From VRUE01 sp036525295 (GTDB lineage: Bacteria; Actinomycetota; Thermoleophilia; Solirubrobacterales; 70-9), in assembly GCA_036525295.1 (NCBI GenBank), contig DATDAQ010000069.1:1-64000 (forward strand): a stretch of DNA of 64,000 bases, read 5' to 3'. Under the pieces are notes generated by a model. It saw only the letters and a program-made list of their open reading frames with translations, did not search any database and was not told the origin of the DNA. Every line of letters begins with the position of its first letter. Position 1 is the first letter of the stretch. The position numbers were made by a program, and so were the translations under genes. Positions 16,574-24,019 of the stretch are shown one piece after another.

Positions 16574-17764
16574 TCAGCGTGGAACGAGCCTGTAGACCGG
16601 CCCTTCTATAGAGGCCACGTAGAGGCGCCCGCGGCCGTCTTCGCCGAACGTGGAGGGGGTGTCCACGGCGAGGCCGAGGCGGCGGTCGTGGCTGGCTCGC
16701 CGCGGGTGGGGGACGAGGCTGCGCAACTTGCCCGAGCAGAGGTCGGCGTAGACGTAGCGACCCTGCAGCGAGGGCAGGCGGCGGTCGCGGGAGACGTAGC
16801 CGCCGATGATCGTGCAGCTGCCGCCGTCGCGGTCGTGGTCGTAGGCCATTATCGGTTTCACCGTGCCACCCGGGTCGGGGGTGTTCCCGTCAGCTTCGGT
16901 GTAGGGGGCGAAGCCCTCGAAGGCGTCCCAGCCGAAATTGGCGCCGCCTGCGGCCCCCACGGTCGTGTAGTCGAGCTCCTCGAAGCGGCCCTGGCCGACG
17001 TCGGCGATCGCGATCCGCGGCCGCCTGGGCGACGTCGTCGTGTCGAAGGAGAAGCGGTAGGGGTTGCGCAGCCCGTAGCTGTAGATCTCGTCGCGGCCCG
17101 CCCTACCCACGAACGGGTTGCTGGACGGGACCGAGTAGGGCCGCCCGCCGGAGGGCCGTGGGTCGATTCGCAGCAGCTTGCCCAGCAGGCTGTCGGTGCT
17201 CTGCGCGTTGTTGGGCGGGTCGCCGCCAGCGCCGCCGTCTCCCGTCCCCATGTACAGGAGCTGGCCGAGGAACTGGAGCTGACCGCCGTTGTGGTTGGCG
17301 TTGACCGGGTGGGGAACCACGATCACCGTGCGCCGGGACCCGCGCGCCGCGCGCGTCGCGCCACGGCGGCGGAACTCGTCGACGCGGATGTTGCCGTCGT
17401 TGTCCGTGTAATAGACGTAGAAGAGCCGGCTCTGCCGATAGTCGGGGGGGAAGGCGATCGAGAGCAACCCGCGCTCGCCGCCGTCGTAGCCGACCAGCCC
17501 CCTGACGTCGAGGAACGGGTGGGCCTGGCGCCGGCCCCCGCGCATGACCTCGACCCGGCCCTCCTGCTCGGTGACGAAGAGCAGCTTTGGGAAGCCGGGC
17601 GCCGCGGCTACGAAGGTCGGGCTGTCGAAGCTGCCGACCTGCTTCAGGGCTACGCTGCCACCCGGCCGCCGTTCCGGCCCGGTCTCCGGGGGCTGCCGCG
17701 CGGAGCCACAGGCCGGCAGGGCGAGTAGGGCTAGGACCGCCGCGACGAGGGCGGCCGGCCTCAC
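16574..17764 (-). CDS. PQQ-type sugar dehydrogenase (glucose/sorbosone family) lipoprotein
   Basis: The product is 396 residues from a GTG start that overlaps the previous stop (GTGA). The signal peptide ends in the lipobox LPAC, so the protein is exported and lipid-anchored. The family six-bladed propeller follows, with GSFDSPTFVAAAP, LLFVTEQEGRV, GGERGLLSIAFPPDY, the NHNGGQLQF catalytic-loop motif, GTGDGGAGGDP with calcium-site glycines and aspartates, LLRIDPR, YSYGLRNPYRFSFD and DVGQGRFEELD. By family it would oxidise sugars or related alcohols extracytoplasmically with PQQ, but many homologues have no proven activity. It is translationally coupled to the upstream lipoprotein gene. Confidence 0.88.
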   Translation of the reverse strand: MRPAALVAAVLALLALPACGSARQPPETGPERRPGGSVALKQVGSFDSPTFVAAAPGFPKLLFVTEQEGRVEVMRGGRRQAHPFLDVRGLVGYDGGERGLLSIAFPPDYRQSRLFYVYYTDNDGNIRVDEFRRRGATRAARGSRRTVIVVPHPVNANHNGGQLQFLGQLLYMGTGDGGAGGDPPNNAQSTDSLLGKLLRIDPRPSGGRPYSVPSSNPFVGRAGRDEIYSYGLRNPYRFSFDTTTSPRRPRIAIADVGQGRFEELDYTTVGAAGGANFGWDAFEGFAPYTEADGNTPDPGGTVKPIMAYDHDRDGGSCTIIGGYVSRDRRLPSLQGRYVYADLCSGKLRSLVPHPRRASHDRRLGLAVDTPSTFGEDGRGRLYVASIEGPVYRLVPR

Positions 17765-18465
17765 TTCTCGACGACCTCACCGGAGTCGGTGACGACCTTG
17801 TCCGGGGTCGCCGAGACGATCCGGGCACCGATCGACCCGCCGGGTTCGCTGCCACCGGCGGTGACCGCCTTGGCCTGGCCGCCGAAGCCGGCGTCGACGA
17901 CGAAGCGGAGCACGTAGCGGCCGGTTCTGACCGCGCTCAGCTTCCAGACCACGTTGGCTGTTGCCCCCGGCTTCAGCTCGCCGAAGGCGAATGTCTTCGG
18001 GTTGGAGGTGCCCGCCCCCCCCGGTTCGGAGGAACCGGCGAATTTCGGATATCTGAGGGCGAGCACCCAGACGGGACGGTCCGGCTGGGCGAGTTCGGGC
18101 TGTGGGTCGCGGATCCCGAAGGGCAGGGTGGACGCCTGGCCCTCCCGGCCCGCGATCGAGATCGACACGGCCAGGGCCGGGACCGTCTTACGCCCGGTGT
18201 TGCGGATGCCGAGCCGCAGCAGCGAGGTCTGGCCGAGGACCTGGCGCGCCGGGAACTCGGCGGAGACCACCTCGACCGTGTACTTCCCGGCGGGCTCGTT
18301 CGCGTCGGAGGAGGAGTCGTCTCCGCAGGCGCCGGCCGAGATCGCAAGCGCGGCAACGGCGCAGGCCACGATCGCTGCCCGCAAGCGGGAATGCGATGCG
18401 TGTATGAGATGCCCCCCCACAGCGGCCGGAACATAGCACGGGGGTTGGCCGCTCCCGACCCGCAT
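17761..18465 (-). CDS. Putative lipoprotein with Ig-like beta domain
   Basis: The frame encodes 234 residues from the first ATG. A TTG at 18384 would start directly at the signal peptide LRAAIVACAVAALAISAGAC and is a better biological start, leaving out 27 unlikely residues. The lipobox SAGAC is followed by an acidic/serine linker (GDDSSSDANEP). The rest looks like a beta-sandwich: VVSAEFPARQ, LLRLGIRNTGRKTVPALAVSI, and a second half with FAFGELKPGATANVVWKL and GRYVLRFVVDAG. This is the form of CARDB/DUF11-like extracellular domains. The stop overlaps the GTG start of the sugar dehydrogenase gene, so the two lipoproteins are co-expressed and may work together at the membrane surface. Confidence 0.78.
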   Translation of the reverse strand: MRVGSGQPPCYVPAAVGGHLIHASHSRLRAAIVACAVAALAISAGACGDDSSSDANEPAGKYTVEVVSAEFPARQVLGQTSLLRLGIRNTGRKTVPALAVSISIAGREGQASTLPFGIRDPQPELAQPDRPVWVLALRYPKFAGSSEPGGAGTSNPKTFAFGELKPGATANVVWKLSAVRTGRYVLRFVVDAGFGGQAKAVTAGGSEPGGSIGARIVSATPDKVVTDSGEVVEK

Positions 18466-18537
18466 CCGTGCCCCTTTAGCCCGAACTCAACAGTGCCCAC
18501 CGGCACATCCCATAGACTCGTTCGCAGGAGGAGAACG

Positions 18538-19344
18538 ATGGTCGGATCCGCTGTAAACAGGGCATTCCTGCCCGCCAAGTCGCTGTTCGAACAGGTCGGG
18601 GACATGATGATCCTCACTGCCCGCACGCTCGTCTCCGCGATCAAGCCCCCCTACCCCTACGGCGAGGAGTTCATCGGCCAGTTCCTCTTCGCCCTACAGC
18701 TCTGCTGGTTCCCGCTGCTGGTCTCCACCGTGGCCTTCGGCTTCGGCGCCCCGGGCCTGCAGGCGGCCAACTTCCTCTCCCTCTTCGGCGCGCTCGACCG
18801 GCTCGGCGGCTTCTTCGTCCTCGCCTCGATCCGCGAGTTCGCGCCGTTCGTGACCGCCGTGGTCGTCGCCGGCGTCGCCGGCACCGCGATCACCGCCGAC
18901 CTCGGCGCCCGCAAGATCCGCGAGGAGCTCGACGCCCTGCAGGTGCTCGGTGTCGACCCGATCAAGAACCTGGTCGTGCCCCGCTTCCTCGCCCTGATGC
19001 TGATAACCGGCCTACTCGACATCTACGCCCTGGTCTTTGGGATCAGCGGCGGCATCATCACCGAGCTCCTCTACAAGCAGCCGCTCGGCGGCTTCCTCGC
19101 CACCCTCTTCTCCAACGCTTCGGTCACCGACCTCTGGGGCTCGGTGATCAAGTGCACGCTGTTCGGCGCGATCATCGCCGTCGTCTGCTCCTACAAGGGG
19201 ATGACCGCGTCCGGTGGCGCCGCGGGTGTCGGCCGCGCCGTCAACCAGGCGGTCGTGATCTCCTTCATGGGCGTCTTCGCCTTCAACTACGCCTTCACCC
19301 AGACCCTGCTCGCCACCAACCCGGAGCTGCAGACGATCCGATGA
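18538..19344 (+). CDS. MlaE/YrbE-family lipid ABC transporter permease, first subunit
   Basis: The product is 268 residues. The ATG is preceded by AGGAGGAG, a strong ribosome-binding site. The MlaE signature is complete: FVTAVVVAGVAGTAITADLGARKIREELDAL (split over ~110-140), then VLGVDPIKNLVVPR and a C-terminal YKGMTASGGAAGVGRAVN loop typical of YrbE1A/MlaE. About five membrane segments are seen. By family it forms the inner-membrane channel of a phospholipid or sterol transporter with the next permease and the ATPase. ATGA overlap with the second permease indicates tight coupling. No MCE-domain gene follows within this window. Confidence 0.92.
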   Translation: MVGSAVNRAFLPAKSLFEQVGDMMILTARTLVSAIKPPYPYGEEFIGQFLFALQLCWFPLLVSTVAFGFGAPGLQAANFLSLFGALDRLGGFFVLASIREFAPFVTAVVVAGVAGTAITADLGARKIREELDALQVLGVDPIKNLVVPRFLALMLITGLLDIYALVFGISGGIITELLYKQPLGGFLATLFSNASVTDLWGSVIKCTLFGAIIAVVCSYKGMTASGGAAGVGRAVNQAVVISFMGVFAFNYAFTQTLLATNPELQTIR

Positions 19345-20138
19345 ACGCTTGGCTGGAGGTCCCGCGCGGCTGGCTCGACTCCTTCGGGGAGATCGCCCGC
19401 TTCGGCTCCCGCATCGCCGGCCTCGTCTACAGCGGCCGCGTCCTGCGCTTCTTCGGCGAGAGCCTGCGCCAAGCGGGGATCCTGATTCTCGGCTCGGCGA
19501 TGATCATCTGGGGCCTAGTCTTCATCCTCGGCCTGCAGTGCGGGATCGAGGGCGCCTACCTGCTGCGCGCCCAGGGCGCGCCCGCCTACGCCGGCGTCTT
19601 CTCGGCCTGGTGCGACCTGCGCGAGATCATGCCCTACGCCTTCGGCTACATGCTGGCGGCCAAGGTCGGGACCGGGATCGTCGCCGAGCTCGGCGCGATG
19701 CGGATCTCCGACGAGATCGACGCGCTCGAGGTGATGGGCGTCCCTCCCGTCACCTACCTCTGCGCGACCCGCCTGCTCGCCGCCTGGATCGCCTTCCCCT
19801 TCATGTACCTGGTCGGGATCGGGATCATGTACTTCGCCAGCTACCTCGCCGTCGTCCAGCAGATCGGCGACGTCTCCTCCGGCGGCTACCTGCTGATCTT
19901 CTGGCTGTTCCAGAACCCGCCGGACCTGATGTTCAGCTTGATCAAGGGCATGTTCATGGCAACCGCCATAGTCATGGTCGGCTGTTACTACGGCTACACG
20001 GCGTCGGGCGGCCCGGTCGGGGTCGGCACCGCCACCGCGAAGTCGATGGTCCTCAACATCGTCTTGGTTCACATCATCGGGATGCTGGGCACCCTGGTCT
20101 TCTGGGGAGCCAACCCGCGAGCGCCGATAGGAGGCTGA
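19341..20138 (+). CDS. MlaE/YrbE-family lipid ABC transporter permease, second subunit
   Basis: The product is 265 residues; its start overlaps the stop of the first permease (ATGA). It shares the fold and motifs: LREIMPYAFGYMLAAKVGTG, AELGAMRISDEIDALEVMGV, then PVTYLCATRL and a terminal GYTASGGPVGVGTATAKSMV. The N-terminus has an amphipathic helix (WLDSFGEIARFGSRIAGLV) before the first membrane segment, as in YrbE proteins. Paired unequal permeases are the YrbEA/YrbEB arrangement of actinobacterial Mce systems, whereas Gram-negative Mla uses one permease twice. It should form a heterodimer with the first subunit in the cytoplasmic membrane. Confidence 0.92.
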   Translation: MNAWLEVPRGWLDSFGEIARFGSRIAGLVYSGRVLRFFGESLRQAGILILGSAMIIWGLVFILGLQCGIEGAYLLRAQGAPAYAGVFSAWCDLREIMPYAFGYMLAAKVGTGIVAELGAMRISDEIDALEVMGVPPVTYLCATRLLAAWIAFPFMYLVGIGIMYFASYLAVVQQIGDVSSGGYLLIFWLFQNPPDLMFSLIKGMFMATAIVMVGCYYGYTASGGPVGVGTATAKSMVLNIVLVHIIGMLGTLVFWGANPRAPIGG

Positions 20139-20145
20139 GCTACTC

Positions 20146-21123
20146 ATGTCCATGGACGATCCAACGCGAGCCGACGACGGCGATTTCGAGACCGAGGCCG
20201 AGACGACCGCGGAGGTCGCCGAGCCGGCGGCGCCCGCGCCGGAGCACAGCGGCCCCTACGTCAGCGACGACGGGATGACCATGGGCCGCGACTTCGTCAT
20301 CCCCGGCGTCGACCCGGCGGAGTCCGATCCCTACCGCTTCCACACCGGCCGCAAGCGCGACCACGGCGGCACCGACGCGATCGAGATCATCGACCTGGTC
20401 AAGCAGTTCGGCCGCGCCCGCATCCTCAACGGCCTCAACCTCGGCCTGCCCGAGGACCAGGTCTCGATGGTGTTGGGCCCGTCGGGCACCGGCAAGAGCG
20501 TGCTGATCAAGCACATCGTCGGCCTGCTCTATCCCGACTCGGGCGACGTCCTCGTGCACGGGGAGTCGATCCCGAACATGACCGACGACGAGCTCTTCGA
20601 GGTGCGCAAGAAGTTCGGCCTGCTATTCCAGGACGGCGCCCTCTTCGGCTCGATGAACATCTACGACAACACCGCCTTCCCGCTGCGCCAGCACACCGAC
20701 AAGAGCGAGGAGGAGATCGGCGAGATCTGCAACCGCCGGCTCAAGGAGGTGGGGCTGAGCGAGGCGGTCTACAAGATGCCGAACGAGCTCTCCGGCGGCA
20801 TGCGCAAGCGCGCCGGCTTCGCCCGCGCCCTGGTGCTGGAACCGGCGATCGTGATGTTCGACGAGCCTGACTCGGGTCTCGACCCGGTGCGCACAGCGCT
20901 GCTCTGCGAGCTCGTCCGCGAGGTGCACGAGGAGAACGGCGGCTGTTACCTGGTGATCAGCCACGACCTCAACACCGCGCGGCGGATCTCCGACTTCATC
21001 GCCGTGCTCTGGAACGGCAAGATCGTCGAGTCGGGGCCCAAGGAGGAACTGTTCGACTCCGAAAACCGCTTCGTGCACCAGTTCCTGAACGCGGACGTGA
21101 CCGGTCCGCTGTCGATGGACTGA
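20146..21123 (+). CDS. MlaF-like ABC transporter ATPase with long N-terminal extension
   Basis: The product is 325 residues. Walker A GPSGTGKSV at ~111-119, Q-loop LLFQDGALFGSMN, signature LSGGMRKRAGFARAL at ~215, Walker B IVMFDEPDSGLDP at ~234 and H-loop SHD are all present, so it should be active. The FQDGALFGSM and RKRAGFARAL motifs are those of the MlaF/Mkl group. The first ~75 residues are an acidic, Ala/Pro-rich extension unusual for MlaF, ending in HTGRKRDHGG before the domain. The gene starts seven bases after the second permease and completes the transporter core; together they would energise lipid transfer across the envelope. Confidence 0.93.
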   Translation: MSMDDPTRADDGDFETEAETTAEVAEPAAPAPEHSGPYVSDDGMTMGRDFVIPGVDPAESDPYRFHTGRKRDHGGTDAIEIIDLVKQFGRARILNGLNLGLPEDQVSMVLGPSGTGKSVLIKHIVGLLYPDSGDVLVHGESIPNMTDDELFEVRKKFGLLFQDGALFGSMNIYDNTAFPLRQHTDKSEEEIGEICNRRLKEVGLSEAVYKMPNELSGGMRKRAGFARALVLEPAIVMFDEPDSGLDPVRTALLCELVREVHEENGGCYLVISHDLNTARRISDFIAVLWNGKIVESGPKEELFDSENRFVHQFLNADVTGPLSMD

Positions 21124-21139
21124 GAGGATCCGGGGAGCG

Positions 21140-21799
21140 GTGAGGGACCGCTACTCGCTCGCGGTCGGGCTGCTGTTCGCGGCGGTTATCGCGATCGCAC
21201 TGGTCAACACCCTCGGGAACGAGGACGAAGGCACGCTCGGCCTCGACGAGCTCTCTCCCCGCTGGGCCCTGCCGGAGTTCGCCGTGCCGCGCGCCGCGGG
21301 CCCCCTGGAAGGCGACGCCAACGTCGCCCAGGACGATTGCGAGACTTCGCAGGCACCCTGCCCAGAGGGAGCCCGTCGAGACCCCGCCTGCCGCATCCGC
21401 ACGCCGGGCGCGATCCGCGTCTGCGACCTCTTCGGCCGGCCGCTGGTGCTCTCGTTCTGGTTCTCCCGAGGCGGCGGAACCTGCGTCGCCCAGCAGGACG
21501 TGGTCGACCAGGCATATGCGCGCTACCGTGGCCGTGTGGGCTTCCTCTCGCTGAACGTGCGCGACGACCACGACGGCGTCCGCGAGACGATTCGCCAGCG
21601 GGGTTGGCGGATGCCGGTCGGCTACGACCGCGATGGGGCCGTAGCCGCCCTCTACCGAGTGGGGATCTGCCCCACCTTTGCCTTCGTCTACCCGGGCGGG
21701 ACCCTGCAGGGCGCGAGCATCGGCGAGCTGACGGAGCCCCAGCTCGATGCTCGCATCGAGGCGCTGCTGCGGGCGACCCGCGTGGCGGAGGCAGGCTGA
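21140..21799 (+). CDS. Membrane-anchored redoxin-like (thioredoxin-fold) protein
   Basis: The product is 219 residues from a GTG start 16 bases after the ATPase gene. One N-terminal membrane segment (LAVGLLFAAVIAIALV) places the rest outside. The C-terminal ~130 residues have a thioredoxin-fold outline: RPLVLSFWFSRGGGTCVAQQ at the usual active-site position, VGFLSLNVRDD, and a cis-proline motif ICPTFAFVYPGG. The expected CxxC is replaced by a single cysteine in GGGTCV, so a normal dithiol oxidoreductase is unlikely; it may be a 1-Cys redoxin or have lost redox activity. An unrelated Cys-containing insert (DCETSQAPC...CRIRTPG) precedes the fold. It is probably cotranscribed with the lipid transporter. 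Confidence 0.75.
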   Translation: MRDRYSLAVGLLFAAVIAIALVNTLGNEDEGTLGLDELSPRWALPEFAVPRAAGPLEGDANVAQDDCETSQAPCPEGARRDPACRIRTPGAIRVCDLFGRPLVLSFWFSRGGGTCVAQQDVVDQAYARYRGRVGFLSLNVRDDHDGVRETIRQRGWRMPVGYDRDGAVAALYRVGICPTFAFVYPGGTLQGASIGELTEPQLDARIEALLRATRVAEAG

Positions 21800-21801
21800 C
21801 C

Positions 21802-22467
21802 GTGGCGGGGCAGGCAACCGGCTCCGGCCTGGACTGGGACCCGGCACCCGAACAGGGTTGGGTTGCCCCCCATATCGCCGAGGAGTTCCCGGGGCTCGGA
21901 ATCGCCTGGCTCGAGGTCGACGGCCGCCCCAAGCGCAGCTCCGAGTCGGCTCGCCTGCGCCTGCGCGGTCTCTCGGACCGCTTCTACGGCGGGCATGCGA
22001 TCCACATGCGCGAACAGCCGATCCCCTGGGCCTACCGGGTCTTCTTCCGCCAGATCGGGCTCGACCCCGACCGCACCCGCACGCCGGTTGAGCGGCTTGC
22101 GCTGGACCGGCTTCACGACGGGGCCTTTGTTTCCCACGGCATGCCCGACGACGCGCTGACGATCGCGATCGCCGAGACCGGCGTCGCCGTCCGCGCCTTC
22201 GATTCCGATCGGCTGCGGGGGCGGCTCTGCATCCGCGCTTCAGCGCCCGGGGAGGCGCTGCCCGGAAAGCCGGCGCAGCTCGACCAGGGGACGCTGACCG
22301 TCGCCGACGAGCGAGGGCCCGTCGAGCTGCTCTTCGGCGGGACCGCCGAGTGTGGCGTCGGCCGCGACACGCGACGGATCACGGTCGCCGCGGTGCAGGT
22401 CAAGGGCGTGCCCCAGATCGCGGTCGACGAGGCCCTCTGGATCGCCTCCTCCGTAATACAGGGATAA
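21802..22467 (+). CDS. Stand-alone B3/B4 (Phe-tRNA synthetase beta-type) domain protein
   Basis: The product is 221 residues from a GTG two bases after the previous stop. Residues ~40-215 match the B3/4 fold found in the phenylalanyl-tRNA synthetase beta chain and in free-standing homologues: AYRVFFRQIGLDPDRTRTPVE, then a LHDGAFVSHG...DDALTIAIAETG segment, FDSDRLRGRLCIR and LLFGGTAECGV. Free-standing members are thought to deacylate or bind mischarged tRNA, or bind nucleic acid, but many are uncharacterised. No synthetase core is fused or adjacent. The link with the lipid transporter upstream appears to be by operon position only. Confidence 0.75.
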   Translation: MAGQATGSGLDWDPAPEQGWVAPHIAEEFPGLGIAWLEVDGRPKRSSESARLRLRGLSDRFYGGHAIHMREQPIPWAYRVFFRQIGLDPDRTRTPVERLALDRLHDGAFVSHGMPDDALTIAIAETGVAVRAFDSDRLRGRLCIRASAPGEALPGKPAQLDQGTLTVADERGPVELLFGGTAECGVGRDTRRITVAAVQVKGVPQIAVDEALWIASSVIQG

Positions 22468-22509
22468 GGAAAGAGGCAGGTCGGTGATCTACACTCGATC
22501 CGGGTCCTG

Positions 22510-22995
22510 ATGCCGGTTCTACTCGAACGAGACACGCTGAGGACGGGAGGCGACGAGCGCCTCGCCCGCGCTGAGCTGCGCCGCCAGATCGGCCGCCTCG
22601 AGCAGGAGCTGTCCCGGCTCTCGGCCGAGGCGTTCCCCCTCTTTTCCGTCGACACTCGGGTTGAGGCTCCTTCGGGCCCTCCGCGGGTGGCCGGCCTCGA
22701 GCAGCTGGAGCGGGTGCGCGATGCGCTCGCCGTACGGATCGGCGAGGCGCGACTCGCGCTGCGAGAGCGCGCCGAGCTCGAGACTCGCAACCGCGAGCTG
22801 CTGCGGCGGATGCTGGCCTCGCCGGCCAGCTACAAGTGGGTGCGTGTCTCGCGGGACGACATCGGCGAGCACGGCTGTGGCCACTGGCACTCCCGTCCCC
22901 GCCTCGGCCCGCTGGGGATGCTGATGGGCTGGTGGCGGGTCAAGGTCTCCTCCGGATGCCCGTTACCCGGGCGGCTTGCGGCCGTTGAGCCCTAA
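22510..22995 (+). CDS. Unknown coiled-coil protein with C-terminal Cys/His motif
   Basis: The product is 161 residues, not recognised. Residues ~15-110 are helical and charged (LARAELRRQIGRLEQELSRL; ERAELETRNRELLRRML) and likely form an antiparallel coiled coil. The C-terminal ~50 residues have HGCGHWHSRPRLGPLGMLMGWWRVKVSSGCPL, whose Cys and His spacing could bind a metal or sit against a membrane or partner. The ATG follows 42 bases after the B3/B4 gene. The end overlaps the next gene start. No function can be assigned. Confidence 0.7.
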   Translation: MPVLLERDTLRTGGDERLARAELRRQIGRLEQELSRLSAEAFPLFSVDTRVEAPSGPPRVAGLEQLERVRDALAVRIGEARLALRERAELETRNRELLRRMLASPASYKWVRVSRDDIGEHGCGHWHSRPRLGPLGMLMGWWRVKVSSGCPLPGRLAAVEP

Positions 22996-23407
22996 GAGCC
23001 AAAGCGAAAAGAGCCGAAGGCCGGCCACGGAGGAGAGGCCTCCGGCGCCGTGGGGGAACTTCCCCTTGGCCGAGCTGGCCGTGCTTGCCGGCATCGTCTC
23101 GCTCGTCATCGGCGTCGTCGGCGGCAGCCCGACCGCGCTGGGTGTCGGCGTCGCCCTCGCCGGTCTTGGCGGCCTCGAGGTAGCGGCGCGCGAGCACTTC
23201 GCCGGCTACCGCTCCCACACGACCCTGCTCGCCGGCACCGTCTTCGTCTTCGTCGTCGGCGGCCTCTTCTACCTCGCGGGGCTGATCCTTGCGATCTGCC
23301 TCGGGATAGGCGCGGCGGCGTTCCTCGTCGTCTTCTTCGCCCTGAGGCACGCCTTTCAGCGCGCCTCAGGCGGGCTCTCGTTCAAGGTCGGCCGCCTCGG
23401 CGGCTGA
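22976..23407 (+). CDS. Small integral membrane protein
   Basis: The product is 143 residues from a TTG start inside the end of the preceding gene; later starts are possible because the first ~25 residues are polar (SPKSQSEKSRRPATEERPP). Three to four membrane segments follow: LAVLAGIVSLVIGVVGG, ALGVGVALAGLGGLEVA, TLLAGTVFVFVVGGLFYLAG and LGIGAAAFLVVFFAL. It ends in a polar tail. No family signature was recognised. It is translationally coupled with the coiled-coil gene and closes this plus-strand operon; the next gene lies on the opposite strand, with the two stops five bases apart. Confidence 0.7.
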   Translation: MRPLSPKSQSEKSRRPATEERPPAPWGNFPLAELAVLAGIVSLVIGVVGGSPTALGVGVALAGLGGLEVAAREHFAGYRSHTTLLAGTVFVFVVGGLFYLAGLILAICLGIGAAAFLVVFFALRHAFQRASGGLSFKVGRLGG

Positions 23408-23411
23408 TTGG

Positions 23412-23768
23412 TCAGGCGAAAACGGATTCGCGGGAGGCGAGTTCGGAGGACAACAGCGCCTTCTGGCGGGAGGTCAGGGTCCCCAGGCGCTTGTTCTCGC
23501 TGAGCGCGAGGCCGAGCAGGAACTTGCGGGCGCGGGTGCGGCCCCAGCGGCGCTGGCTGGTCAGCAGCTCGGCAAGGGTCATGCTCTCGGTCTCCCACGG
23601 GCACTCGCGGATCACCTCCGCGGCCTCGACGTCGCCTCGTGCGATCGAGCGCTTCAGCTCCGCCCTGGCAAGTCGCACTCGGTTGGCGCGGGCGAGCGCC
23701 TGCATATGCTGCGGGGCCTGGATGGCGGAAGCGGTCGTTTGAGCAGGGGCGATCGAAGCAGCGTCCAC
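23412..23768 (-). CDS. mIHF-like nucleoid DNA-binding protein
   Basis: The product is 118 residues. Residues ~28-110 match the actinobacterial integration host factor outline: an N-terminal helix RVRLARAELKRSIARGDVEA, then ESMTLAELLTSQRRWGRTRARKFL, resembling the helix-two-turn-helix of mIHF (kVsaLLesLPGVGKVRAkqim), and LGTLTSRQKALL at the end, as in the ValRrgLGsnQ region. Family members bind and bend DNA and take part in nucleoid structure. The PGxG turn is replaced by RRWGRT, so affinity may differ. The first 27 residues are a low-complexity Ala/Gln/Thr extension. A ~250-base upstream gap probably carries its promoter. Usual mIHF neighbours (gmk, rpoZ) are absent, so this may be a paralog. 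Confidence 0.65.
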   Translation of the reverse strand: MDAASIAPAQTTASAIQAPQHMQALARANRVRLARAELKRSIARGDVEAAEVIRECPWETESMTLAELLTSQRRWGRTRARKFLLGLALSENKRLGTLTSRQKALLSSELASRESVFA

Positions 23769-24019
23769 TGGGACTCCTCACATTCGGGGGTTGACTGGTA
23801 ACTCGTTGCGCCGGACCGGAGGGTCCAACCTCGGTGTGGTCGAGTCGAGTTCTCCACCAACTTGCTTCCCTGCCCCGGGACGCAAGCGGCGCGAGGGGCA
23901 AGCTATGCCGTGGGTGGTCGGGGGTCAACCCGTAGTCGCGCGGTGTTTCCCGGCCCGGTCGCTAAGAGCACCTTTTTCGTAGCGAGGCTGACCCGGGGGA
24001 GATCCGGGAGCGGATGAAA

